Assembly (NCBI GenBank): GCA_963662155.1
Contig: OY759263.1
Location: 127,001-191,000, forward strand
Length of the DNA stretch: 64,000 nt
Source: Lamellibrachia columna
Lineage: Eukaryota > Annelida > Polychaeta > Sabellida > Siboglinidae
Direction of reading: 5' to 3'
How positions within the stretch are numbered: the first letter of the stretch is position 1; the number at the start of each line of letters is the position of its first letter. Below, piece by piece: positions 44,028-53,989 of this stretch. Under the pieces are notes generated by a model. That model was not told the origin of the DNA and did not search any database. It was given only the letters and a program-made list of their open reading frames with translations. The translations under genes and the position numbers were made by a program.

Positions 44028-44770
44028 TGATAATAATAATAAATGTCTTATATAGCGCCCCATCCAAACTATTTAGTCCAGCGGATAGGTGCAGAAAAAT
44101 GACGGAATTGTGCACTTTTTGATAAAAGCAAGAAACTTGGCACATGTATTCTACATACCAAGGGAACCATTTTGAAGATTGAAGGCACTCCAGATTTTGC
44201 TGCGTTCTGAAATGGAAGCCATTTTTAAAAATGGCCACCAAATTAAATTTCACCATATCTTAATAACTGCGACACATAGAGCCATAACTTTGATGTCCAC
44301 GTATAGTTTTTAGGCGTCAAAGATTTCAAATATTTTTCTTTTGAACTTCTCCGACATTCACATTCGCCATTTTTAAAGATGGCGGTCGTCAATACAAATG
44401 TAGCGATATCTTAACGACTATGTTGTGTAGAGCCTTAATTTGTGGGCAGCGATTTCATATGTTACATTTGACCTTCGCCGACATTCATATATCAACCATT
44501 TTTAAAGATGGCGCCCGTCAAAGCCTATTATTCCATATCTTAAGAACTACATAACCTAGAGCCAAAGTTGATGTCAAAATATATGTTTTTTTATGCTGTG
44601 ATTTCAAATATATTAATTTTGACCTTCGTTAACATTCAGATATCCCCGCCATTTTGAAAGATGGTGCCCGACAAAGCTTGTTATCCGCATATCTTAAAAA
44701 GTACATCACCTAAAGCAATACAACTGATATGAAAATATAGGATTTAGGATGAAACGATTTCAAATAAGAT
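44028..44770 (+). repeat. dispersed repeat with ~150-170 bp internal subrepeats, copy 1
   Basis: It starts TATAGCGCCCCATCCAAACT and GATAGGTG-GAAAAATGAC. About four subunits follow, each with ATATCTTAA-AACTAC, CTAGAGCC, ATTTCAAATAT, TTTTGACCTTCG-CGACATTCA and CCATTTTTAAAGATGGCG. The copy at 53990-54705 is the same structure on the other strand. The recurring GCCATTTTTAAAGATGGC core is a near-palindrome in each subunit. No coding capacity is seen. Confidence 0.85.
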
Positions 44771-46398
44771 AAAGTGATATATTTACTTAAATTACATACA
44801 TAAGGTAATATCTGACATAGTGGTAGCAAACGTTTTCGGTAAAAAGGAATTAACAGCAGGATTTTAGCGTAAATTAGTACACACTGATTTCGTTGTTTTG
44901 TTACACAGTGTTCTCTGTATTCGCTAGGTGGCAGGCTTTTTTTTGCTCATGCGAGCTTAATAGAAGACATAGTTAGCAAGTATATTAGCCTAAAGTGTTC
45001 TTTTGGACACAAAAACAGCCTTATTCAAGGCTAACGTAGCAAACTAATTAAAACTAAATTGTATGATGGCACCGTGCAAACGGCAGTTAAAGGCCACAAG
45101 GCACTTAATTTGTGGCAGTTGCAGTAACTGGGTGGACTTCGTCAAGTCTGGGTGCGAGAAATCCTGGGCTGAGGTCCAGGCAGATAGTTTTAGTTTTGAG
45201 TGTAGGGGATGTACGAAGATGAAGGAACTAGAGATGGAGTTGGAAGAGCTGAGGTTGATCGTTGTGGCAATGGTGGGAAGGGAACATGGGGGTTGTGCAA
45301 GTAGTTCCGGTGGGGGAACAGTAGATGATAAAGTGGGGAGAGACACGAGAGATGCTAGGGAAAGCTCACCTCAGCCTGGGAGGAAGCTGAGAGGAGGGAA
45401 GGTGACAGGTCGTAGGGAGACAGGACGTAAGGAGACGGGAAGGAAAGGAACGGGGGGGGGGAAGACAACCGGAGTGAAGGAGAGGGGAGTGGGGGAGACA
45501 GGAGGGAAGGTGAAGGGAGTGGGGGAGAAGGGCGGTAAAACAACCGGAGTGAAGGAGAGGGGAGTGGGGGAGACAAGAGCGAAGGAGAGGGAAGTGGGGG
45601 AGACAGGAGCGAAGGAGACAGGAGGGAAGGGGTCAGGACAGAATGTGATGGAGGGGATCGAACGGAAGAGCTATTCTGCAGCAGTGATAGAGGGGGTGAG
45701 GAAGAGAGCGAGGGTGTTTGTGGGGGATTCGATAGTTAGGAAGACCGACAGAGTCTTAAACAAGGGAGATGATGTGGTGGTCTGCTTGCCTGGAGCCAAA
45801 ATAGAGGCGATAATTGAGAGGGTAGAAAACATCGTAGGTTCGGGTAAGGGTGGATCTGTTTTAGTACACGTAGGGACAAATAACGTAGAGAGGGAGGGTA
45901 CAACTGCCATAGTTAGGAAATATAGGCAGTTGGTCAGAACACTAAAACAGACGCGGGTTGAGCAGGTAATACTGTCAGGGATTTTACCACTAATGGGCAG
46001 GAGGGGTCACAAATGTCGAAATTGTCGGGGGATGGTAATTAACATGTTAGTCCAGAAACTATGTAGGGAAGAAGAAGTTGGATTTGTGGATTTATGGGGA
46101 AGTATTATTGGGAGGGCTGATATGTACATGAAGGATGGGCTTCATCTAAGTGGAAAGGGGGCAGCAGTATTTGCGGACGAACTTTCAGCAGCAGTAGATA
46201 GTGGCATGGGTACAATGACAAATATTTTTGTTAGTAAACATTGTTTAAACTAGAAGCGCAGGGGGGTTACCTAGATGTGTCTCAAGCAGAACAAGAGGCC
46301 ACAGACAAACCAATATCAAATCGTCCGAAAAAAATATCTGAAACAGGTTATAGATGCGTATGTTTAAATGCAAGGAGCATAGTAAATATGAAAAACGA
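44771..46398 (+). mobile_element. CR1-clade LINE, 5' half (5' UTR, ORF1, start of ORF2)
   Basis: The 5' end is not sharply defined (likely near 44.8-44.9 kb). It contains the intact ORF1 (45063-46253) and the first ~40 codons of ORF2 (CVCLNARSIVNMKNEF at the end). The sequence stops at 46398 and is followed immediately by the 3' tail of a CR1 in the opposite orientation. ORF2 resumes on the minus strand at 49190 with DIDPHIIGITESWAN, only about five codons further on. The two halves therefore look like one element with an inverted 3' portion. Confidence 0.87.
45063..46253 (+). CDS. CR1 ORF1 protein: Cys-rich (PHD-like) N-terminus and SGNH esterase domain
   Basis: 396 codons with no internal stop. 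The N-terminus has five cysteines in a PHD-like pattern (C17, C20, C31, C47, C50), then a short Glu/Leu coiled coil (residues ~54-75). A Lys/Glu/Gly/Thr-rich repeat linker (about 100-205) follows; it is G-rich DNA and may have varied in length. The C-terminal half is an SGNH/GDSL esterase-like domain: VGDSIVR with Ser223, VHVGTNN near 268-274, and DGLHLSGKG with Asp358 and His361. CR1-group ORF1 proteins are known to carry PHD and esterase domains; they bind element RNA. The intact frame indicates a recent copy. Confidence 0.9.
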   Translation: MMAPCKRQLKATRHLICGSCSNWVDFVKSGCEKSWAEVQADSFSFECRGCTKMKELEMELEELRLIVVAMVGREHGGCASSSGGGTVDDKVGRDTRDARESSPQPGRKLRGGKVTGRRETGRKETGRKGTGGGKTTGVKERGVGETGGKVKGVGEKGGKTTGVKERGVGETRAKEREVGETGAKETGGKGSGQNVMEGIERKSYSAAVIEGVRKRARVFVGDSIVRKTDRVLNKGDDVVVCLPGAKIEAIIERVENIVGSGKGGSVLVHVGTNNVEREGTTAIVRKYRQLVRTLKQTRVEQVILSGILPLMGRRGHKCRNCRGMVINMLVQKLCREEEVGFVDLWGSIIGRADMYMKDGLHLSGKGAAVFADELSAAVDSGMGTMTNIFVSKHCLN

Positions 46399-49190
46399 GT
46401 TTAACAAGATTTGCCATCCAAGCCAAAGGCCCAGATGGCAAGTGGACAAGGAAGCCATTGGCTTATCGAGAGTCCAACAATGTTCATCTACTTATAGCCC
46501 GCCCTCCTGAGATATGTGTCAACCTTGTTTTTAAACATATTCACGCTGCTAGCAGTTACACAATCTGTAGACAATTTGTTCCATTCATTTATTGTCCTCT
46601 GTGAGAACGAGTGCTTCCTGATGTCCAATCTACATTGATCCTTTACTAATTTTACCTCATGTCCTCTAGTTCTGCTATCCTTATTGAGTGAGAAAAACAT
46701 ATTTCTATCAATATTTTCATACCCATTCAATATCTTAAAAACTTCAATCTGATCTCCTCTTAACCTCCTTGTCTCTAGAGTTGTTAAACCACATTCTTTC
46801 AGGCGTTCTTCATAACTAAGGTCTCTCAGTTCTGGAATAATTTTAGTTGCTCTCCTTTGTATGCGTTCAAGCGTATCTATATCCTTCTTACGATATGGTC
46901 TCCATGCTTGTATACAGTATTCTAAATGAGGTCTAACTATTGCTTTATAAAGAGGTATAATTAACTTTTTTCCCTTGTATGTTGTTTCTTCTAATCAATC
47001 CAAGAATTTGATTACCCTTTGAAGCTGCAATACCACACTGCTCTGAAACTTTCATATCAGCGCTTATTGTAACTCCTAAGTCCTTTTCTTTTACAGTAGT
47101 ACCCAGAACAGTATCTCCCATTTTATAGTTTACATTCAAGTTCCCATGTCCTGTATGTAGACATTTACATTTCCCAAAATTGAACAACATCTGCCATTTC
47201 TCAGACCATTTCACTAATCTGTCTAGATCGTTTTGTAAATGTTGTTTATCACCATCAGTATTAACCTTTCTAAACAGTTTTGTGTCATCCGCAAATTTCA
47301 GTACGTTACTTGTTATACTGTCGTCCAAGTCATTGATATAAATTAAGAATAATATAGGTCCTAATACTGATCCTTGAGGTACCCCACTCAAAACCGATTT
47401 CCAATTTGAAACTTCTCCATCTACTACAACTCGTTGTCTTCTGTCAGTCAGCCATTGTTCTATCCAGTCAGTTATGCTATCCCCAATACCATGGGCTTTT
47501 AATTTAAGTAGTAATCTTTGATGTGGCACTTTGTCAAAAGCTTTCTGAAAATCTAAGTAGATAATATCTACTGGCGATCCCACGTCTATCCACTTAGTGA
47601 TTTCTTCCAAAAAACAACATATTTGTTAAGCATGACCTCGCTTTAAGGAATCCATGTTGAGATGAATTTAATAATTTATGCTTAACGAGGAAGTCCACCA
47701 TATGGTCTTTAATTAACCTTTCTAATAATTTACAAATCACTGACGTTAAACTCACTGGTCTGTAATTCTCTGACTTATTTCTCGAACCCTTTTTAAATAA
47801 TGGTATGATGTTTGCTTCTTTCCATTCAAACGGAACAACTCCCTCTTTTAATGACAAGTTGAATACTCTTGCAAGTGGTATGCTGATTTGCTCTACTGTT
47901 TCCATTAGTAATTTTGGAGGAATCCCATCCACTCCCGGTGATTTGTTATCCTTCATTGCCTTTATTTTCTTAGCTACCAATTCTGGAGTTACAACTAACG
48001 GACCTAAATAGTCAGATTTAGCCCCCTGAAATTTAGCATCAGCAACTGGTAATGAACTAATATCTTCTTTGGTAAACACTGAACTGAAGTAACCATTTAG
48101 GTCTTCCACCATTAAAAACCCCTGTGATATTATATTTCCAGCACTGTCTTCTAGAGGTCCAACCTTGTCTTGTACGTTTTGTTTACTCCTGACATATGCA
48201 TAAAAACTCTTGCTGTCATTTTTTATGTTACATGCTAGTTTTTGCTCATAGTTTCTTTTAGATTGTCTGATTTCAGTTGTAGCTGCATTAAGTGCCTCTT
48301 TGTATTTTGCATAGTCTTCGTCCTTTCTGGTACGCCTATAAACCCTCCACATAGTTTGTTTTAGCATTATTTTTCTAATAGCCTCTTTTGACAAGTGTTT
48401 CTTTCTACACCGTTTTCCTTGTTTTTGGAAGGGAACAAATTTATCGATGATACTCTCAATTTCATATTTTAGAATATTCCAACATTCAATTGCGGTCTTA
48501 TTCATCAGCATGTTTTCCAATCTAGCTTTGCTAAGTATTTTCTCATATCTTTGTAGTTACCTTTGTGGAAGTTTCTCTTGTACGTTTTCTTATTTTTACT
48601 TTCTGATTTTACATTGATGTCAAAATGTATTTGATTATGGTCACTATTACCCAATGGTTCAAATATTTTTACATTGTCCACTAATTCTTTTTGTGATGAC
48701 AAAACTATATCTAATACATTTTCTCCCCTGGTTGGTTCTAGTATGTGCTGAGTAAGAAAGCTATCCTGGATTAAAAATAGAAATTGTTGGTCTTCAATCC
48801 CTGTGCTCTCTAGAGAATTCCATTGTATGTGTCCATGGTTAAAATCTCCCATTATGATACATTCCCCTTTACTAACTTCCTTTATAGTGTTTTTTATTTT
48901 TGTGTTGTCCTCTTCGTTTATGTTTGGACTTCGGTAAACTAATCCAATAGTTAATTTTGAATTTCCTGAAACAATTTTGCACCAAACAGCTTCATCGCAA
49001 TCTGCTTCCCTTTCTAGTTTTATTTCATAAGCCTGAATAGATTCTTTAACATATAAAATAACTCCCCCGCCCCTTCTTCCTATTCGATCTTTCCTAAACA
49101 TTACATATCCTGTCAGTCCTAATTCAGCATATGTTATATCTATGTTGGCCCATGATTCAGTTATACCAATTATGTGAGGGTCAATATCTC
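46399..49190 (-). mobile_element. CR1-clade LINE ORF2 and 3' end, inverted relative to its 5' half
   Basis: In minus-strand order the frames are as follows. 48505-49101 is the AP endonuclease (CIIMGDFNHGHIQWNS, GNSDHNQIHFD). 47594-48520 is the linker and RT N-terminus (SKSFYAYVRSKQNV, SPGVDGIPPKLL, SENYRPVSLTSVICKLLERL). 46945-47610 is the RT core (IIYLDFQKAFDKVPHQRLLL, LSGVPQGSVLGPILFLIYIN, FADDTKLFRKVN). 46488-46730 is the C-terminus (NEWNKLSTDCVTASS). The conserved 3' UTR and tail end at 46399. Frames shift at about 48510, 47600 and 46982 (a 2 base loss compared with the 14.3 kb copy). It is the longest and youngest-looking CR1 in the window. Confidence 0.93.
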
Positions 49191-49327
49191 ATCAATATTT
49201 CGCTATACCATAATAAATATTATATGGCCACTGTAGTGTGAAGCACACATGTAAATAGTCCACATTCACGGTTAATCCGCACAATAGTCACCATCTGCAC
49301 AATAGCCACACCCAAAATAGTCCACCC
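49191..49327. other. spacer upstream of a candidate promoter
   Basis: No repeat or gene is recognised. It contains three short echoes of CAATAGTCCAC/CAATAGCCACA at 49249-49325. Confidence 0.4.
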
Positions 49328-49335
49328 TATAAATA
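49328..49335 (+). promoter_or_regulatory. candidate TATA box
   Basis: TATAAATA lies about 60 bp before an ATG (49390) that opens a short first exon ending at a strong donor (CAATA/GTAAGTAC). The placement fits a core promoter for the decayed gene that follows. Confidence 0.5.
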
Positions 49336-49389
49336 CGCCCCTCTGATGCAGACACCTAGACAGACTGAACCTGGACCACCGACGACTGG

Positions 49390-51770
49390 ATGCCTGCAGA
49401 AGCGCTCAATAGTAAGTACAAAAGCACACTGTGAGCAAGGTTATTCTGCTTGTAATTCTGCACTGAAATTTCCAAGCAGGGTATTATGCTAGTTGTAAGT
49501 ATTATTTCTGTGCGACATTAACCAGGAGAAGCCTGCCGGCTCTCAAGGGTTAATGTTTACAACTTTGCGAGAGTTTCAAAAGCGTAATAAAGAACCTGTC
49601 GGCTTCTAGCTATGCTTTGGTTAGTTTCACAAGAAATGCTGAATTATTTGTTAAAATATTGCTAGGTTCAACGTATTCGAACTAGGCTAGGCTCAACGTA
49701 TTATTTAGAAAATTTACTTTGGCACCAAAACTACTTTTGGGCGTGGCCGTATCGTGGCCGCGTCTGTTGCTGAATTACACACAGCTGATTGGCATTTAAC
49801 CCTTACAACAGCAATGTGTTTATTTAATTTTCATGTAGTGATTTAGGTGTTGTTTAAAGACTAGTTCGATACTTTGTAAATTAATTGACATCACTAATTA
49901 TGTCACTGTTCTATCAGGTTAGTACACAGACTATTTTCATCAATTAACATATTTTAGTTTCATCTATCCGTCCTCGTGGCTACTGCTTATAACACTGGTT
50001 CTTACTAGAATGTTGTTTGTGTTTCTTTAGGGGCAGGCGACTTTCATCAAATATGTGAAGTCTCTGATGACAACAATGAAGGAGATACCAGTGAAGATCT
50101 CCTAGTTCATGACACGTGTGGTGGCAGAGGTAGCAGTTGTTGATTCCGTCAGCAAGATGAAGACTTGGAGAAGACCAATGCGACGAGTTCTTCAAGAAAC
50201 GTCTGGTGGACCGCACAAACACAGTCAACGAAACAATCCCAAAGAACAAGCTGCGTCTCTTCAGTCGACATTTTGAGAAACGAAAATCACATGCACAACA
50301 ACCGCAACTTGTTTTCAACATTGTACATCGCCTGTCAAGTATGCGACGCTGATCTTGATGATTTTTCCAACATGAGAATCATTCATTACCCCCGTCACTG
50401 TCAGACTACGTCAACATGAGGCTCGGTACAAAGGTGGACCTGCTCCAGTGCCTAGAAGACCTGGTGACACACAATGACAGTGCCTAGAAGACCTGGTGAC
50501 ACACAACGACAGTGCCTAGAAGACCTGGCGACACACAATGACAGTGCCTAGAAGACCTGGTGACACACAATGACAGTGCCTAGAAGACCTGGCAACACAC
50601 AACGACAGTGCCTAGAAGACCTGGTGACACACAACGACAGTGCCTAGAAGACCTGGTGACACACAATGACAGTGCCTAGAAGACCTGGTGACACACAATG
50701 ACAGTGCCTAGAAGACCTGGTGACACACAATGACAGTGCCTGCTCACAGAGGGAAGCTCACATGATCATCACTGACAGTGCAGCTCTTGCAAACATCCTC
50801 AAGCCTGCTATGAAACGTTCGATGACTTTACATCCAGGTTCATGAACACATCAGTAGACACTTTGTCAGTTGTTTTTTGTGTTGACATCGTTTTCGACAT
50901 GTACAGACCAGACAGCCTCAAGACCACCACACGGAAAAAAACAGGGAAGGGGACAAGGTTGAAAGAAGTTACCTGCAAACTGGACAGAGTTCTTGCGAGA
51001 GAATGACAATAAAACAGAACTATTTCACCTGCTAAGTAAACGAGTGACTGCTGAAACATTTCCTGGCTAGGTGGTGATCACACATGGAGACGTGGTGCTG
51101 TGCTCAGAGGCTACACCATGAACACACGAAGAACCAGGATGCTGTTACATGCTGCGGATGGTGACAAGTAGGGAAGACAGAAGATTGTCATATCAACTGT
51201 TCATACTGACGTTGTCGTACTAGCTGTCAGCTTTGCTCGAAGACTTGGCTGTGAAAGTCTTGTTGTAGCGATCGGCACAGGGAATTTATTCCAATATGTC
51301 AATGCAACTGCTATTGTACACGTGCTTGGTGTTGACACGTACAAGGCACTGAATGTCTTCCATGCACTGACCGGGTGTGATACCACATCGTGTTTCGCTG
51401 GAAGAGGCAAACGCACGGCTTGGGCATCATGGAATGCTTTCAGTAGTGTAACGCCTGCTCTTGCAGACACTCCCTCGGCAGCTATCCTGAGAGAAGTTCT
51501 ACCAACCATCAAGAGGTAAATTGTTGTACTATATGACTGGGGCAGTTTTGAGGACAATGTGAACCACGCCAGACAGGTCCTCTTCTCGCAGAAAGGAACG
51601 GAGATTGAGAAGATCCCATCAATGCAGGATGTCCTCATGCAACACCTGCTCCGAGTGGGCAACCAGGATGGCCACGTCTGGGGCCAGGCCCTGCCGAAAA
51701 CACCACACTTGCCCAGTCCATCAGACTTCGACTGTACTCGAAAGGGGGACATGCCTGGTTGGGAGGTGCT
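49390..51770 (+). pseudogene. decayed two-exon gene of an unnamed transposon-associated family ('HALTGCDT' family)
   Basis: Exon 1 (ATG 49390 to 49411; MPAEALN plus one base) joins across an intron (49412-50030, GTAAGT...TTTCTTTAG) in matching phase to AGDFHQICEVSDDNNEGDTS. The reading then breaks repeatedly. Later pieces are VDTLSVVFCVDIVFDMYRPD (about 50850-50905), NDNKTELFHLLSK, TDVVVLAVSFARRLG (about 51208), VFHALTGCDTTSCFAGRGKR (51355-51415), TAWASWNAF and VGNQDGHVWGQALPKTPHLP. I know this family as uncharacterised proteins in many aquatic animals; the D-D-VVLAV and HALTGCDT blocks suggest a PIN/FEN-like nuclease fold (inference). Its usual Cys-rich C-terminus is replaced by the 42 bp array. 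Confidence 0.65.
50433..50743. repeat. 32 bp minisatellite inside the decayed gene (~9 copies)
   Basis: The unit is TGCCTAGAAGACCTGGTGAC ACACAATGACAG. The first copy coincides with the gene's own codons for LLQCLEDLVTHNDS, so the array grew from coding sequence. The 32 bp length breaks the frame. Confidence 0.95.
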
Positions 51771-52428
51771 GTCGATGACACTTCCATCTACAGTGCCTGG
51801 TTGGGAGGTGCAGTGGATGACACTTCCATCTACAGTGCCTGGTTGGGAGGTGCAGTGGATGACACTTCCATCTACAGTGCCTGGTTGGGAGGTGCAGTAG
51901 ATGACACTACCATCTACAGTGCCTGGTTGGGAGGTGCAGTGGATGACACTTCCATCTACAGTGCCTGGTTGGGAGGTGCAGTGGATGACACTTCCATCTA
52001 CAGTGCCTGGTTGGGAGGTGCAGTAGATGACACTACCATCTACAGTGCCTGGTTGGGAGGTGCAGTGGATGACACTACCATCTACAGTGCCTGGTTGGGA
52101 GGTGCAGTGGATGATACTACCATCTACAGTGCCTGGTTGGGAGGTGCAGTAGATGACACTTCCATCTACAGTGACTGGTTGGGAGGTGCAGTAGATGACA
52201 CTACCATCTACAGTGCCTGGTTGGGAGGTGCAGTGGATGACACTATCATCTACAGTGCCTGGTTGGGAGGTGCAGTGGATGACACTTCCATCTACAGTGC
52301 CTGGTTGGGAGGTGCAGTAGATGACACTACCATCTACAGTGCCTGGTTGGGAGGTGCAGTGGATGACACTACCATCTACAGTGCCTGGTTGGGAGATGCA
52401 GTGGATGACACTTCCATCTACAGCTTGA
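51749..52428. repeat. 42 bp tandem array (~16 copies) at the 3' end of the decayed gene
   Basis: The unit is GTGCCTGGTTGGGAGGTGCA GTGGATGACACTTCCATCTA CA. The first copy overlaps the gene's last recognisable codons (GDMPGWEV). Because 42 is divisible by three, frames stay open on both strands, which explains the long minus-strand open frame through this array (51201-52508). Confidence 0.96.
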
Positions 52429-52524
52429 CTGATAGATTGTTTATTTAGGATCAACAATGTTAAGAAATTGTGTCCCATGGGTACAAACGTGTAGATGTTC
52501 ATATACATACAATAATATTACAAT

Positions 52525-52614
52525 GAATACCTCTGTACCCCTGTACAAAGGGTACAGTGAATACCCCTGTACACCTGTACAAAGGGTACAGTGAATACCC
52601 CTGTACCCCTGTAC
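52525..52614. repeat. short array (TACCCCTGTACAAAGGGTACAG)n seeded by CR1
   Basis: Three to four units of TACCCCTGTACAAAGGGTAC AGTGAA. CR1 copies read TTATACCCCTGTACAAAGTG immediately before the ATAGTTAG-CC-CATTTGGAATA block, and here that same block follows the last unit. The array is an expansion of CR1's own sequence at the truncated 5' end of the next element. Confidence 0.88.
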
Positions 52615-53165
52615 AAGCAATAGTTAGACCACATTTGGAATATTGTATTCAAGCATGGAGGCCATATCGTAAAAAGGCACAGACAAGCTAGAAAGAATAC
52701 AACGAAGAGCAACTAAAATGATTCCAGAATTGAGAGACCTTAATTACGAAAGTCGCTTATTACAATGTGGTTTGACAACACTAGAGACCAGGAGACCGAG
52801 AGGAGACCAAATAGAAGTGTTTAAAATAGTGAATGGTTATGAGGATGTTGACAGGAATATGTTCTTCAAACTTAAAGAAGGCAGTAGAACCAGAGGACAC
52901 GAAGCAGCATTAGTTAAGGAGCAGTGTAGGTTGGACATGAGAAAGTACTCTTTCTCACAGAGGGTGATAAATGAATGGAACAAACTGCCAAATGATTGTA
53001 TTAATGCTAGTAGTGTGAATATGTTTAAAAATAGAATTGACAGATATCTGATAAGGGTGGGCTACACATAGATGAGAAAATTGGTGGACTCTTGATAAGC
53101 CAATGGCTTCCTTGTCCACTTGCCATCTGGAACTTGTTGTTCGAGATGGCAATCTTGTTAAATCT
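52613..53165 (+). mobile_element. CR1-clade LINE 3' fragment
   Basis: The frame 52718-53071 encodes the ORF2 C-terminus: IPELRDLNYESRLLQCGLTT, RGDQIEVFKIVNGYEDVDRN, KEQCRLDMRKYSFSQRVINE and NKLPNDCINASSVNMFKNRI. The conserved 3' UTR and a two-unit AATCTTGTTAAATCTTGTAA tail follow, ending near 53165. The upstream 95% of the element is missing. Confidence 0.9.
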
Positions 53166-53299
53166 TGTAAATCTATTTTAACCTGTTGTTTGTGGTTGCT
53201 TAAGAAACTGGTGAACCATTGTCAAATGTTACCATAAATTCCATACTTGGGTAATTTGTATAATAATTGAGGATGAGGTGTGATTAGACGATTTTGGAA

Positions 53300-53662
53300 C
53301 AGAATGTAATTTATGTTAACAGCCAATATTCATTCAAACAAATGGCACATAGCTGGTAGTGTGCTAATAGGATGATAATTACATGCCTGCAATTCATCTT
53401 CTTTCTTATAAACAGGGGTGATGTCCGCCGATTTCCAGAGCGAGGGACATATAAGGCTATCGAGTGACATTTTGAAAATAATATACAGTGGAGTACACAG
53501 TTCATATGAAAGATATTTAAGTAGAGCGGATAGTATGTCATCCGGGCTACGGCTGAACTTGTGTGGCAGCTTACACATGAATTTACACACAAGCAAATAT
53601 TTGTACGCTTGTTCAACTCTTGCAAAGTCCCATCGTATGTAGTGAACACAGGCGAACATTGT
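53300..53662 (-). mobile_element. LINE fragment, RT N-terminal region (not CR1)
   Basis: The minus-strand frame 53330-53659 reads LPHKFSRSPDDILSALLKYL, then PLYIIFKMSLDSLICPSLWK and SADITPVYKKEDELQACNYH P. The SPD-I---LLK, WK-A-ITPVYKK-D and NYRPIS blocks are the start of a non-LTR RT domain of a family different from CR1 and RTE in this window. It is a short isolated piece. Confidence 0.7.
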
Positions 53663-53989
53663 GTATTCAATTAATTGGCTTTGTCAGTATTACCACCTGC
53701 TAATTCACAACCTGTGCTAAGTACGGGGGGGCTAACCCGTCTTTGTATACTCGCCGATAGTTGATGTATTTGTAAAAGGCAGAACTGTCACCTGATTGCA
53801 AGATCGATTTTTGCTAGACAGCTAGCATGTGTTAGTTTTGCGCGTGCGATCATAAAGTCAACCAATGCTGTGCAAATGCGGTGTATGTCAGCGGGATGTA
53901 TGTCAGCGGGATGTATGTCAGCGGGATGTATGTCAGCGGGATGTTGAACTGTTTGAGAATCCTTGGTGTGGATTTAGGGGGTAGGCATC
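53663..53989. other. spacer with a 15-16 bp minisatellite
   Basis: Unique sequence, except for four copies of GGATGTATGTCAGCGG at about 53879-53944. Confidence 0.7.

Noticed and set aside
45044..45910. Minus-strand Ser/Pro-rich frames over the CR1 ORF1 region
   Set aside because: Antisense shadows of the G-rich ORF1 linker.
44771..49190. L1-style twin-priming inversion as the cause of the head-to-tail CR1 arrangement
   Set aside because: Twin priming places the inverted 5' part before the 3' part. Here the 3' tail abuts the interrupted 5' half, which fits a later inversion or a second insertion better.
51201..52508. 435-codon minus-strand frame through the 42 bp array
   Set aside because: It is antisense to the recognisable plus-strand gene remnant and is sustained by the 42 bp repeat.
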